From assembly GCA_913055675.1 (NCBI GenBank), contig CAJXKY010000006.1, positions 1 through 64,000 on the forward strand: a stretch of 64,000 nt of DNA, read 5' to 3'. The stretch comes from an uncultured Halanaerobiales bacterium. GTDB taxonomy: Bacteria > Bacillota > Halanaerobiia > Halanaerobiales > M55B127. Made by a program: the position numbers and the translations under genes. Below, in pieces: positions 17,628-25,992 of this stretch (the stretch's first letter is position 1; each line of letters begins with the position of its first letter). The notes under the pieces are model-generated. The model was not told the origin of the DNA. It did not search any database and saw only the letters and a list, made by a program, of their open reading frames with translations.

Positions 17628-19325
17628 ATGAGTAAAAAGATATTAGTTGTTGGTGGAGTTGCAGGCGGAGCTTCTGCTGCTACAAGAGCAAGAAGGTTGG
17701 ATGAATCAGCTGAAATTATTATGTTTGAACGAGGACCTCATGTTTCTTTTTCAAACTGTGCTTTGCCTTATCATATTAGTGGTGTTGTAAAAGAATGTGA
17801 TGATTTAGTCTTAATGTGTCCTGAAAATTTTTCGGATCAATATAATATTGATGCAAGAGTCTTAAATGAAGTAACTAAAATAAACAGAGAAGAAAAAACA
17901 GTAGAAGTTAAAGATTTAGAAAGTGGAAAAAAATATATTGAAGAATATGATAAACTAATTCTTTCACCTGGTGCTAATCCAATTCGACCTAAGAATATAA
18001 AAGGTGTAAACAATGATAATGTTTTTACTATTAGAAACGTAGTCGATATAGATAAATTAGATCAATATATTAAACGCAATAATATTAAGGATATAGCAGT
18101 TGTTGGCGCAGGTTACATTGGAGTAGAAATAGCTGAAAACTTTGTTCATTCTAATAAAAATGTTTCTTTAATAGAAGCAATGGACCAAGTACTCCAACCA
18201 CTTGATTACGATATGGCGCAAATCATTCACAAAGAATTATATGATAAAGGAGTTAATGTTGTTTTAAGTGATCCATTATCAGAGATACATGATGACTATG
18301 TGGTTTTAAATTCAGGGAAAAAAATTGATGCTGAGGCAGTTGTACTATCAATAGGAGTAAATCCTGAAACCAAATTAGCAGAAGAAGCTGGTTTAGAAAT
18401 TGGTGAAACTGGTGGTATTAAAGTAAATCATAATTATATAACTAGTGATCCTGATATCTATGCTATAGGAGATGTTATTGAAGAGTACTGCCGAATTTCC
18501 CGTAGAAAGACAAGAGTTCCACTTGCTGGACCTGCTCAAAGACAGGCTCGAGCAGCTGCAAATAATATTTATAATATACCACATAAAAACGAGGGGGTAA
18601 TTGGTTCTTCTGTTATAAGAGTATTTAATTATAATGCTGCTACAACTGGCTTAAATGAAAAACAACTTCAAGATGCAGGTATTTCTTATGATTTTGTATA
18701 TATTATTCCGGAAGACAAAGTAGGATTAATGCCCAACAGTAATCCCTTACATTTTAAATTGCTCTATGAAATCCCCACAGGGAAAATATTGGGAGCTCAA
18801 GCAGTTGGTAAAGGTGATGTAGATAAAAGAATTGATATAATAGCTACTGCAATTATGATGGATGCCACTGTTGAAGATTTAATTGGTTTAGAATTGTGTT
18901 ATGCTCCTGTATTTAGTACTGCTAGAAATGCAGCTAATCAATCCGGTATGGTAGCCACTAATTTAATTAATAATCGTTATAATCAAGTATATGTAAGCAA
19001 AGTTAGAGAGCTTGTGGAAAACAATTCATTTATTGTAGATGTAAGAGAAGAGGATGAATTTAAAGAAGGTCATATAATTAATGCAGTAAATATTCCTTTA
19101 AGTGAACTCAGGCAAAGAACAAATGAAATCCCTACAGATGAGCCAGTTTATTTGCACTGCCGATCAGCTCAAAGAAGTTATAATGCTGTTTTAGCATTAC
19201 AGAATTTGGGCTATGATAATGTAGTAAATATCTCCGGTTCATTTTTAGGTATATGTTGCTATGAATATTTCTTAGATCAAACTACAGATAGAGAAAAAAT
19301 TGTAACCGAATATAACTTTGAATAA
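17628..19325 (+). CDS. CoA-disulfide / persulfide reductase with C-terminal rhodanese domain
   Basis: 565 residues. FAD site ILVVGGVAGGASAATRARR at the start; the single redox cysteine is Cys44 in VSFSNCALPYHISG. The second dinucleotide site is AVVGAGYIGVEIAENF near 160, and YAIGDVIEEY completes FAD binding. A dimerisation domain follows. From about residue 455 a rhodanese domain runs to the end, with Cys511 in LHCRSAQRSY. Enzymes with this layout reduce CoA-persulfide, polysulfide or CoA-disulfide with NAD(P)H, and the rhodanese part feeds sulfane sulfur to the flavin domain. RBS AGGAGG, spacing 8. Partner of the upstream YeeE/YedE gene. Confidence 0.92.
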   Translation: MSKKILVVGGVAGGASAATRARRLDESAEIIMFERGPHVSFSNCALPYHISGVVKECDDLVLMCPENFSDQYNIDARVLNEVTKINREEKTVEVKDLESGKKYIEEYDKLILSPGANPIRPKNIKGVNNDNVFTIRNVVDIDKLDQYIKRNNIKDIAVVGAGYIGVEIAENFVHSNKNVSLIEAMDQVLQPLDYDMAQIIHKELYDKGVNVVLSDPLSEIHDDYVVLNSGKKIDAEAVVLSIGVNPETKLAEEAGLEIGETGGIKVNHNYITSDPDIYAIGDVIEEYCRISRRKTRVPLAGPAQRQARAAANNIYNIPHKNEGVIGSSVIRVFNYNAATTGLNEKQLQDAGISYDFVYIIPEDKVGLMPNSNPLHFKLLYEIPTGKILGAQAVGKGDVDKRIDIIATAIMMDATVEDLIGLELCYAPVFSTARNAANQSGMVATNLINNRYNQVYVSKVRELVENNSFIVDVREEDEFKEGHIINAVNIPLSELRQRTNEIPTDEPVYLHCRSAQRSYNAVLALQNLGYDNVVNISGSFLGICCYEYFLDQTTDREKIVTEYNFE

Positions 19326-19364
19326 ATAATTTATCTAATAAATCATATATCCCATTAATTGACG

Positions 19365-19392
19365 AGGCCATCAGGTATATACTTGATGGTCT
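19365..19392 (+). terminator. Possible weak terminator after the reductase gene
   Basis: AGGCCATCAGG pairs with CTTGATGGTCT (two G-T pairs) around TATATA. The T-rich tail is interrupted (TTACTATCTT), so termination may be partial, leaving read-through into the ABC genes. Confidence 0.5.
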
Positions 19393-19500
19393 TTACTATC
19401 TTATAATTTCAATTGATAATTGCAAAAAACTATGATATCTTTTTAGTAGTCATTTTAAATGATCAATATAATTATATATTAAATTAGGGCGTGTAAATTT

Positions 19501-20355
19501 ATGGCCGAAAAAAATCTCAATAATTCCAAAGAGGAAAAAAATAAAATAAAATGGGCCGATAATTTATTAAATAAAAAGGATACCAAAACAAACAAAACAG
19601 AAAAAACCCTTACTTTTTTGACCTGGGCTTCTATTTTTATTATTTGGTATATTATAACAAAATTAAAATTATTTTCACCAACACTCTTACCGAGTCCTTT
19701 AAGGGTTTGGAGATCCTTTTTATTTATTTTAGAAAACGGATATAATAATGTTCCTATATGGATTCATCTAGGAACAAGTCTTAAGCGTCTTTTTGTTGCT
19801 TTGTTTTTTGCTATCTTTACAGCAGTACCTCTAGGACTTCTAAGCGGTTATTTCAGTAAAGTAGAAGCAGTAATTGACTCAGTTATAGAATTTTATAGAC
19901 CTTTACCACCCTTAGCCTATTATACACTTTTAGTTTTATGGTTTGGTATTGATGATCTTTCTAAACAAGTGCTTTTATTTTTAGCAGCCTTTGCTCCTAT
20001 CTATATTGCTTGTGTTTCTGCTGTAAGAAAACTTAATAAAGATTTTGTACTGAGTGCTGAATCACTAGGAGCAAATCAAAAAGACATTTTTTTAAAGATC
20101 GTCTTACCTGCTTCCATGCCAGAAATTTTTACAGGTATTAGAACAGCTTTTGGAGTTGCCTATACAACTTTAGTATCTGCAGAAATGGTTGCTGCTACCT
20201 CTGGTATTGGTTGGATGGTCTTAGATGCCTCTAATTTTTTAAAAAGTGAAGTTATATTTGTAGGAATAATAATTATGGGAATTACTGGTGTAATCATTGA
20301 TGCTGGTTTAAGGTATTTAGAAAAAAAGATTATTTTTTGGAAAGGCAAAGTATAA
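19501..20355 (+). CDS. ssuC: ABC transporter permease, sulfonate/taurine/nitrate type
   Basis: 284 residues. A polar N-terminal tail of about 35 residues precedes the first helix (WASIFIIWYIITKL), followed by the typical FSPTLLPSPLRVWRSF. The ATPase-contact loop AAESLGANQKDIFLKIVLPASMPEIFTGIRTAFG (about 180-215) is diagnostic for the SsuC/TauC/NrtB group. It forms the channel for the binding protein and ATPase downstream. The ribosome site is poor (AGGGCG, about 11 bases before ATG), which may lower its translation. The ssu name reflects family; thiosulfonate or other organosulfur substrates are equally possible. Confidence 0.85.
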   Translation: MAEKNLNNSKEEKNKIKWADNLLNKKDTKTNKTEKTLTFLTWASIFIIWYIITKLKLFSPTLLPSPLRVWRSFLFILENGYNNVPIWIHLGTSLKRLFVALFFAIFTAVPLGLLSGYFSKVEAVIDSVIEFYRPLPPLAYYTLLVLWFGIDDLSKQVLLFLAAFAPIYIACVSAVRKLNKDFVLSAESLGANQKDIFLKIVLPASMPEIFTGIRTAFGVAYTTLVSAEMVAATSGIGWMVLDASNFLKSEVIFVGIIIMGITGVIIDAGLRYLEKKIIFWKGKV

Positions 20356-20391
20356 TTTAAATTAATTATTAAATTTTTAACGGAGGTTATT

Positions 20392-21462
20392 ATGAAAAAT
20401 TATTTTTTAAAATTTTTGGTTATTGTTCTCTTAATAAGCTTACTATCAATTTCACTCATTGGATGTGGAAATAATCAAACTATAAATGAAAATGAACAAC
20501 AAACATTACCTAAAAAAATTAATTTCGGAATATTAAGGATTCCAAATGACGAGACCATAGCAATCGCTGAAGGTTATTTTGAAAAGTATTTTACCGAAAA
20601 AGGTATACAAGTTAATACTACTGTTTTTGATTCTGGAGCAGAAGCAAATCAAGCCCTTGCCTCAGGTAGTATCGATTTTGCCACCATGGGCAACACAAAT
20701 GCAATTACTGCTCTTTCTAGGAAATTAAAAGTAGAAATGGTATGGCTACATGAAGTATTAGGAGATAATGAAGCTTTAGCGGTAAAAAATGATTCAGGTA
20801 TTAAAAAAGTACAAGATTTAAAAGGAATGAGAGTAGCTGTTCCCTTTGCTTCTACAGCTCATTATATTTTATTGAACGTATTAAAAGAAGCAGGAATTAA
20901 AGATAAAGTTCAACTTTTAGATATGCAGACCGCAGAAATTGTAGCTGCTTGGGAACGTGGTGATATTAAGGCAGCTTATAGCTGGCAACCTACTTTAGCA
21001 AAATTATTGGAAAACGGATATCCTCTAATTACAAGTGAAGATATGGCCGAAAAAGGATATATTACTGCTAATGTAGAAGTGGTTCGTAAAGAGTTCTCAA
21101 ATAAATACCCAGATTTAGTTGCTAATTTTGTTTCTGCTATGGTTGAAGCTGGCAATATTTATAGGAACAGTCCTCAAAAAGCTGCTGAAATTGTCTCTAA
21201 TGAATTAGGAATAAAACCTGAAGTTGCTTTACATCAAATGCAAGGTACCAGTTGGAAAACAAGAGAAGAACTTTTAAGTCAAGAATTTTTTGGTACTAAA
21301 GAGAATCCAGGTAATTTTGCCAAAGTAATGAAAGACACCTCTGATTTTCTTCAAAATCAGGGTTCAATTGAAGATTCTCCTTCACAAGAAACATTTAATG
21401 AATATGTCAATCCTGAATATATAAAGATGTCTTTAGAAAATAACCAAATACAGGAAAATTAA
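20392..21462 (+). CDS. ssuA: ABC transporter substrate-binding lipoprotein, sulfonate/taurine type
   Basis: 356 residues. Signal peptide with lipobox SLIGC (Cys25), so the mature protein is lipid-anchored outside the membrane. The core INFGILRIPNDETIAIAEGYFEKYF, SGAEANQALASGSIDFATMG and DLKGMRVAVPFASTAHYILLNVL are those of SsuA/TauA/ThiY-like receptors. AAYSWQPTLAKLLENG also fits taurine-type binding proteins. It sits 36 bases after the permease with a strong GGAGG site. Neighbouring persulfide reductase and rhodanese genes favour an organosulfur ligand over nitrate; the ligand itself is not readable. Confidence 0.87.
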   Translation: MKNYFLKFLVIVLLISLLSISLIGCGNNQTINENEQQTLPKKINFGILRIPNDETIAIAEGYFEKYFTEKGIQVNTTVFDSGAEANQALASGSIDFATMGNTNAITALSRKLKVEMVWLHEVLGDNEALAVKNDSGIKKVQDLKGMRVAVPFASTAHYILLNVLKEAGIKDKVQLLDMQTAEIVAAWERGDIKAAYSWQPTLAKLLENGYPLITSEDMAEKGYITANVEVVRKEFSNKYPDLVANFVSAMVEAGNIYRNSPQKAAEIVSNELGIKPEVALHQMQGTSWKTREELLSQEFFGTKENPGNFAKVMKDTSDFLQNQGSIEDSPSQETFNEYVNPEYIKMSLENNQIQEN

Positions 21463-21494
21463 ACTTTATTGAGCAAAAAGAAAGGTATAAGTTT

Positions 21495-22289
21495 ATGAAT
21501 ACTAAATCTAAAAATGAAGTTTTAATAAAAATAAAAGACATGAGTGTAGTATATGGAAAAGAAAATCAATCTTTAATTGCTTTAAAAGACATTAATCTAG
21601 AAATTAAACGAGGAGAATTTATTTGTGTATTAGGGCCTTCAGGCTGTGGTAAAAGCACTTTACTTAAAACTATTGCTGGCTATTTAAAACCAACTTCCGG
21701 TGAATGTTTAATGCAAGGTAAAAAAATAACTGGACCTGACTGGCATAGAGGAGTTATCTTTCAATCCCCTACATTATACCCATGGATGTCTGTAAAAGAC
21801 AATGTTGAATTCGGACCAAAAATGAGAGGACTTCCCAATAAAAAGATCAAAAAGATTAGAAAATATTTTTTGGAGGAAGTAAATTTAAGCGGAATAGAGG
21901 ATCAATATACATTTGAACTCTCAGGTGGTATGAAACAAAGAGTCGCTTTAGCAAGAGTCCTTGCAAATTATCCTCAGGTGGTTTTGATGGACGAACCTTT
22001 TGGGGCTTTAGATGCATTAACCCGTGACAATATGCAAAATTTGATAAGAAATATTTGGATGGAAAATAAAACAACAATCTTTTTTATTACTCATGATGTT
22101 GATGAAGCACTTTCTCTCGGTACTAGAGTGATAGTATTGTCAAAACAACCGGGAGTTATTTTAAAAAAGTTTGATATAGACTTTACAAAAAGAATTTTAA
22201 AGAATAATTCAAAAAATGTAGTCTACCAAGATGATTACTTTAAAGTCAAAAACGAAATTTTAGATATTATTCATAACCAAATAGAGTAA
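21495..22289 (+). CDS. ssuB: ABC transporter ATP-binding protein, sulfonate/taurine type
   Basis: 264 residues. Walker A LGPSGCGKST near residue 46, Q-loop VIFQSPTLYPWMSV, signature LSGGMKQRVALAR near 140, Walker B VVLMDEPFGALDA, H-loop FITHDVDEAL. The TLYPWMSV form after the Q-loop is typical of SsuB/TauB/NrtD. No regulatory C-terminal domain. Third gene of the ABC set, 32 bases after the binding protein, with a terminator just behind it. The AAAGG site before the ATG is modest. Confidence 0.9.
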   Translation: MNTKSKNEVLIKIKDMSVVYGKENQSLIALKDINLEIKRGEFICVLGPSGCGKSTLLKTIAGYLKPTSGECLMQGKKITGPDWHRGVIFQSPTLYPWMSVKDNVEFGPKMRGLPNKKIKKIRKYFLEEVNLSGIEDQYTFELSGGMKQRVALARVLANYPQVVLMDEPFGALDALTRDNMQNLIRNIWMENKTTIFFITHDVDEALSLGTRVIVLSKQPGVILKKFDIDFTKRILKNNSKNVVYQDDYFKVKNEILDIIHNQIE

Positions 22290-22349
22290 AAAAACCCCCT
22301 CTAAATAGACAGTTCATAATTAGCTCCTGTCATTGGAAGGGGATTTTTT
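22288..22349. terminator. Bidirectional intrinsic terminator between convergent genes
   Basis: CCCCCT (22295-22300) pairs with AAGGGG (22337-22342), with inner GACAG / CTGTC pairing. Seven A stand at the left foot and six T at the right foot, so it can stop ssuB transcription on the plus strand and the rhodanese lipoprotein gene on the minus strand. Confidence 0.8.
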
Positions 22350-22439
22350 ATATTTTCTTAATTTAGTCTAAAAACTTTGAATCTATTTTCTATATTATCG
22401 TGCAATGCAATTTTACCTTTTAGTTTATATTAAATTATT

Positions 22440-23360
22440 TTAGGATGCGTCCTGTTTACTAGGTTCTACTGGAGCTCCACTAGGCATTCCTACAGGTAAA
22501 GAACTATCCGATGACCATTCAATCCAAGCACCGTCATAAATTTTTAAGTTCCTAAAACCTGCATTATGTAAAGCAAGGAATGTTTCAGCTGCTCTAATAG
22601 AAGTTTTACAATACATAATGACAGTTTGATCAGGGTTTACTCCATTATCAGGATAATATCTTTGAATATAATTTACAGGGTAATACTCACCATTATCTTT
22701 ATTATTATTAACATAATTTATATGTACTGCGCTAGGAATAATACCTTCGCTTACTTCCTCATTAGTTCGTACATCTAAGAGTACTGTATCTTCACTAGGA
22801 TTATTTACTTCAGTTAATACTTCTTTTTTAGTTGCAATTAGATTGCTATTTTTTTCAGAAGCATTATATTCCACTGCTTCAACTTCATTCTTACCTGAAG
22901 TAATATTAGCTTCATTTTTCTTGAGAGCTGTTAAACCTCCACTTACCACCTTCATTTTAGCAGTATCATGACCATATACTAACATCGTCCACCAAAGTCT
23001 TGCTGCATCCATATTATTATTATTATCATATATAATAACTTTGGTATTATTAGAAATACCATTTTCACCTAAGGTTTCTTCGATTTTTGAAGCTGAGGCA
23101 AGCATGTTTGGAAAAGGACCAAAAGTAGTAATATCATTTCTCGCAATATTAACAGCCTCTTTTAAATGCTGTTTTTTATAATCTCCAGATTTTTGGGCAT
23201 CAACTACTACAACATTTTCTTCATTTATGATATTTAGAGCTTTCTTAGCTGTAATTATATCCTTTCCCTCTTCACCAGAAAAGTTTATATCAGCTTCACA
23301 ACCTGTGAAAATAATCGCTAAGATCAATAATATAAAAATTAACGTCATTCTTTTTCTCAT
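22440..23360 (-). CDS. Rhodanese-like lipoprotein (two domains, C-terminal one active)
   Basis: 306 residues. Signal peptide with lipobox IFTGC (Cys21). The N-terminal rhodanese domain (VVVDAQKSGDYKKQHLKEAVNI) has VIIYDNNNN where the catalytic cysteine would be, so it is inactive. The C-terminal domain has VIMYCKTSIRAAET with Cys251. This dead-plus-active arrangement is that of thiosulfate and mercaptopyruvate sulfurtransferases (SseA type), here anchored outside the membrane. A LysR gene lies upstream in the same direction. AGGAGG-like GGAGG before the ATG. Probably part of the sulfur locus on the other strand. Confidence 0.9.
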   Translation of the reverse strand: MRKRMTLIFILLILAIIFTGCEADINFSGEEGKDIITAKKALNIINEENVVVVDAQKSGDYKKQHLKEAVNIARNDITTFGPFPNMLASASKIEETLGENGISNNTKVIIYDNNNNMDAARLWWTMLVYGHDTAKMKVVSGGLTALKKNEANITSGKNEVEAVEYNASEKNSNLIATKKEVLTEVNNPSEDTVLLDVRTNEEVSEGIIPSAVHINYVNNNKDNGEYYPVNYIQRYYPDNGVNPDQTVIMYCKTSIRAAETFLALHNAGFRNLKIYDGAWIEWSSDSSLPVGMPSGAPVEPSKQDAS

Positions 23361-23404
23361 TTTTAAACCTCCAATTATATATATTGTTCAAAATAGTACA
23401 ACCT

Positions 23405-23482
23405 TTATTAGTATTATATAATATAATCACTGATTGCAGTTATAAGTTTTGTTAATATTATATTTAATTATCAAATATAATA
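23405..23482 (-). promoter_or_regulatory. Candidate regulated promoter of the rhodanese lipoprotein gene
   Basis: On the minus strand a perfect TATAAT lies about 60 bases before the start codon, with no recognisable -35. In place of the -35 is a partly palindromic AACTGCAATCAGTG. Further upstream ATTATATTT and AAATATAAT form a 9-bp inverted repeat around seven bases. A weak -35 with palindromes is the usual look of an activator-dependent promoter; the LysR protein encoded next door is the obvious candidate. This is inference. Confidence 0.4.
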
Positions 23483-23491
23483 ATATTAATG

Positions 23492-24382
23492 TTAATAACA
23501 AATATGTTTCCCAAGTTGATTAAATTTACTTATAAATTCTTTTGCTTCTTTACTTAAAAATTTTGCTTTTTTATATGTCATATAGATATCATAGTCAAGA
23601 TTATAATCTTCAATTCTTGATATTTTAATTTTATCTTCATCAAAATTATTTTTTACTGAATTATAAGGAACAAAAGCTACCCCAAAACCCTTTTTAACTA
23701 TAGATTTAAGTGCTTCTGTCGAATCAAGACGAGAAATGATTTCAATATCATCAATACTATAGCCATTCTCCTTTAGTCCATCTTTGAAATTCTCTTTAAT
23801 TATACAGTCTCCTTGTAAAATTATAAATTTATAATCTATAACTTCTTTTAACTTAATTTTTTCCGGGATATTATAAGAAGGTGGAGAAATCAAAACCACT
23901 TTTTCATTTATGACATTTTGGTAATTTAAATTTTCATCCTCTATAGGATGTGTAGTAAACCCTATTTCACAAATATCATTGGAAACATCCTGTTCAATTT
24001 TATCGCAAGAAGCTGAAATAAGATTATATTCATGATTAGGGAATTTAAACTGCATATTTAAAATTACACAAGGTAAACAATAGGTAGCAATCGTATGCTC
24101 CCCTTCGATTTTTATTTCTCTACTTTCCTTTTCATTTAAATCTGAAAGCATCTTATCATATGTTCTAATAATATTATCAGCATATTTCAAGACAATTTTT
24201 CCTTGCTCAGTAAGTTGAACGCCTCTGTTACTACGAACAAATAATTTTGTATTTAAGGAATCCTCTAGCTTTTGTATTTGTTGGCTTAAAGCCGGTTGAG
24301 AAATATGAGAATTTTTAGCTACTTTGGATATACTTTTTATTTCAGCAATTTTTTGAAAATATATAAGACTTTTAATATACAT
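23492..24382 (-). CDS. LysR-family transcriptional regulator
   Basis: 296 residues. Helix-turn-helix at 1-60: SLIYFQKIAEIKSISKVAKN, SQPALSQQIQKLEDSLNTKLF, followed by RSNRGVQLTEQG. The effector domain spans about 90-290. The family binds a small effector and activates nearby genes. The placement between a sulfurtransferase lipoprotein and the sulfur ABC operon suggests a CysB/CysL/SsuR-like role in sulfur supply, but the effector cannot be read. Normal length; AAAGGGTG before the ATG. Confidence 0.88.
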   Translation of the reverse strand: MYIKSLIYFQKIAEIKSISKVAKNSHISQPALSQQIQKLEDSLNTKLFVRSNRGVQLTEQGKIVLKYADNIIRTYDKMLSDLNEKESREIKIEGEHTIATYCLPCVILNMQFKFPNHEYNLISASCDKIEQDVSNDICEIGFTTHPIEDENLNYQNVINEKVVLISPPSYNIPEKIKLKEVIDYKFIILQGDCIIKENFKDGLKENGYSIDDIEIISRLDSTEALKSIVKKGFGVAFVPYNSVKNNFDEDKIKISRIEDYNLDYDIYMTYKKAKFLSKEAKEFISKFNQLGKHICY

Positions 24383-24521
24383 AAGTACACCCTTTCTTTT
24401 TTATAATTAATTATCTCATATAATGATCATTTACAATTTGAATTAATCCGCTATTATCTATATTCAATAATATAATTGTTATCCCTTTAAAAATAATTCA
24501 TCTTTTGAATTGGTAAAAAAA

Positions 24522-24764
24522 TTACTCTGTATTAATTAGATCGATTTTTTCCTGGCGAGTTAATTGTTTTATCTTATACTCACGTTTCATAGCTTTACTC
24601 TTTGAATCAAATTCTTTCGAATACACTAATTCAACAGGTCTACGACCTTTGGTGTATTTAGCCCCATCTCCTTGGTTATGTTGTTCAATTCTTCTCTTTA
24701 AATTATTGGTATAACCCGTATAATATGTCTCGTCTGCACATTTTACTATATATACATAATGCAT
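24522..24764 (-). CDS. GIY-YIG nuclease-family protein (UPF0213/YhbQ type)
   Basis: 80 residues. Motifs HYVYIVKCADETYYTGYTNNLKRRIEQHN and KYTKGRRPVELVYSKEF are the core of small GIY-YIG proteins, with the catalytic Tyr pair and Arg of the nuclease fold; the terminal KAMKREYKIKQLTRQEK fits. Members act on nucleic acids, but the cellular role is poorly defined. It is followed by an HAD gene 21 bases upstream in coordinate terms. Complete length. Confidence 0.9.
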   Translation of the reverse strand: MHYVYIVKCADETYYTGYTNNLKRRIEQHNQGDGAKYTKGRRPVELVYSKEFDSKSKAMKREYKIKQLTRQEKIDLINTE

Positions 24765-24784
24765 CTTTTAGAACAACTCCCTAT

Positions 24785-25459
24785 TTAATGAATTATCTCC
24801 CAGCCTTTATTTTGAGCATGCTCTAATAATTTTTGGTCAGGCTTTACAGCTACAGGATGGCCTACTTCTTTTAATAGTTCAAGATCATCAATACTATCTG
24901 CAAAAGCATGAGAATTTTTCCAATCAACTTCTACAGACTTGTAATTTTTCTTCAATATTTTTAATTTAATGGAACCACTCAAAACTGGGCCTTCATTAAC
25001 TTCTAAGTTTTTACTTCTAAGAATGGAACTTCCAATTACTTTATCAAATTTTAAGTAGTTACCTACAATTTCTAATAATTGAATAAAGGCCCCTGATAAT
25101 AATACCGTTTCATAATTTTTATTTTTGAATTCATTCAGAGAATCAATTACTTCTGAATTGTAATATTGGCGGGCCTCTTTTTCAACTTTGATAAAATATT
25201 TCTCTATTTCACTACGAGACATCCCTTTGAACATTGTGGCAAATCTTTTCATGAACTGAATTTTCATCTCTTCATTAGTCTTGGTTGTTAAAAAAGGATA
25301 TCTATATTTAAGTATTAACGGTAAAAGTATAATATATAATTTATATAGTCTATATTTGGAATGATTGAACTTCTTCCAACATTTTATCAAAAAAGGAATA
25401 GTTTCTTTAGGAAAGATGGTACCATTAAAATCAAACACTGCTAATTTCAAAAAAATCAC
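24785..25459 (-). CDS. HAD-family (subfamily IB) phosphatase-like protein
   Basis: 224 residues from a GTG at 25459; a TTG at 25450 gives the more usual MKLAVFDFNGT start with GAGG 10 bases away. HAD motif I reads FDFNGTIF: the nucleophile Asp is present but the second Asp (general acid) is Asn. Motif II is LLSGAF, a Lys region follows, and motif IV is FADSIDDLELL. The helical cap lies between about 15 and 100. The family includes phosphoserine-phosphatase-like enzymes. The Asn change may weaken or alter hydrolysis. Substrate unknown. Confidence 0.8.
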   Translation of the reverse strand: MIFLKLAVFDFNGTIFPKETIPFLIKCWKKFNHSKYRLYKLYIILLPLILKYRYPFLTTKTNEEMKIQFMKRFATMFKGMSRSEIEKYFIKVEKEARQYYNSEVIDSLNEFKNKNYETVLLSGAFIQLLEIVGNYLKFDKVIGSSILRSKNLEVNEGPVLSGSIKLKILKKNYKSVEVDWKNSHAFADSIDDLELLKEVGHPVAVKPDQKLLEHAQNKGWEIIH

Positions 25460-25476
25460 AACCTCATTATTTTCGT

Positions 25477-25992
25477 TTATCTTTCAATACCATTTCTTGC
25501 TTTTACACCACTTGTATAATAATGTTTTATTTCTTTCATTTCTGTAACAAGATCTGCATACTCTATAATTATATCAGAAGCATATCGTCCTGTTAACACT
25601 ACTTCTACTTCTGGCTTTCTCTTTTTAATTACCTGAATTACTTTAGTAGGTGAAAGCAAATTATAATATACTGCTATATTGATTTCATCTAATATCACTA
25701 TATCATACTCACCCTCTTTTAATATACCTTCTATTTTATCTAATCCTTTCTCCGCTGCTTCAATATCTTTTTGAGAAGGCTCTCTATCAAAAAAACACCC
25801 CTTACCGAACTGCTCTATTTTAAAATCTGGTAGAAATTTGCCGGCTTTAGCTTCATTATATTTCATATCTTTTACAAACTGGCCCATATATACTTTTTTT
25901 CCAGCACAAACTGCTCTTAAAGCAAGACCCAGTGAAGCTGTAGTTTTACCTTTGCCTTCACCAGTATAAACTTGAACATATCCTTTTTCCAT
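25477..25992 (-). CDS. cobO: Cob(I)yrinic acid a,c-diamide adenosyltransferase (BtuR/CobO type)
   Basis: 171 residues. P-loop GEGKGKTT at 11-18, then ASLGLALRAVCAGKKVYMGQF, DIVILDEINIAVYYNLL and LTGRYASDIIIEYADLVTEM, the standard features of this family. The enzyme transfers adenosyl from ATP to reduced cobalamin or its precursors, giving coenzyme B12. Complete; the ATG overlaps the stop of the upstream SRPBCC gene by one base. No other cobalamin genes or a B12 riboswitch are in the window, so it may serve salvage. Confidence 0.92.
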   Translation of the reverse strand: MEKGYVQVYTGEGKGKTTASLGLALRAVCAGKKVYMGQFVKDMKYNEAKAGKFLPDFKIEQFGKGCFFDREPSQKDIEAAEKGLDKIEGILKEGEYDIVILDEINIAVYYNLLSPTKVIQVIKKRKPEVEVVLTGRYASDIIIEYADLVTEMKEIKHYYTSGVKARNGIER

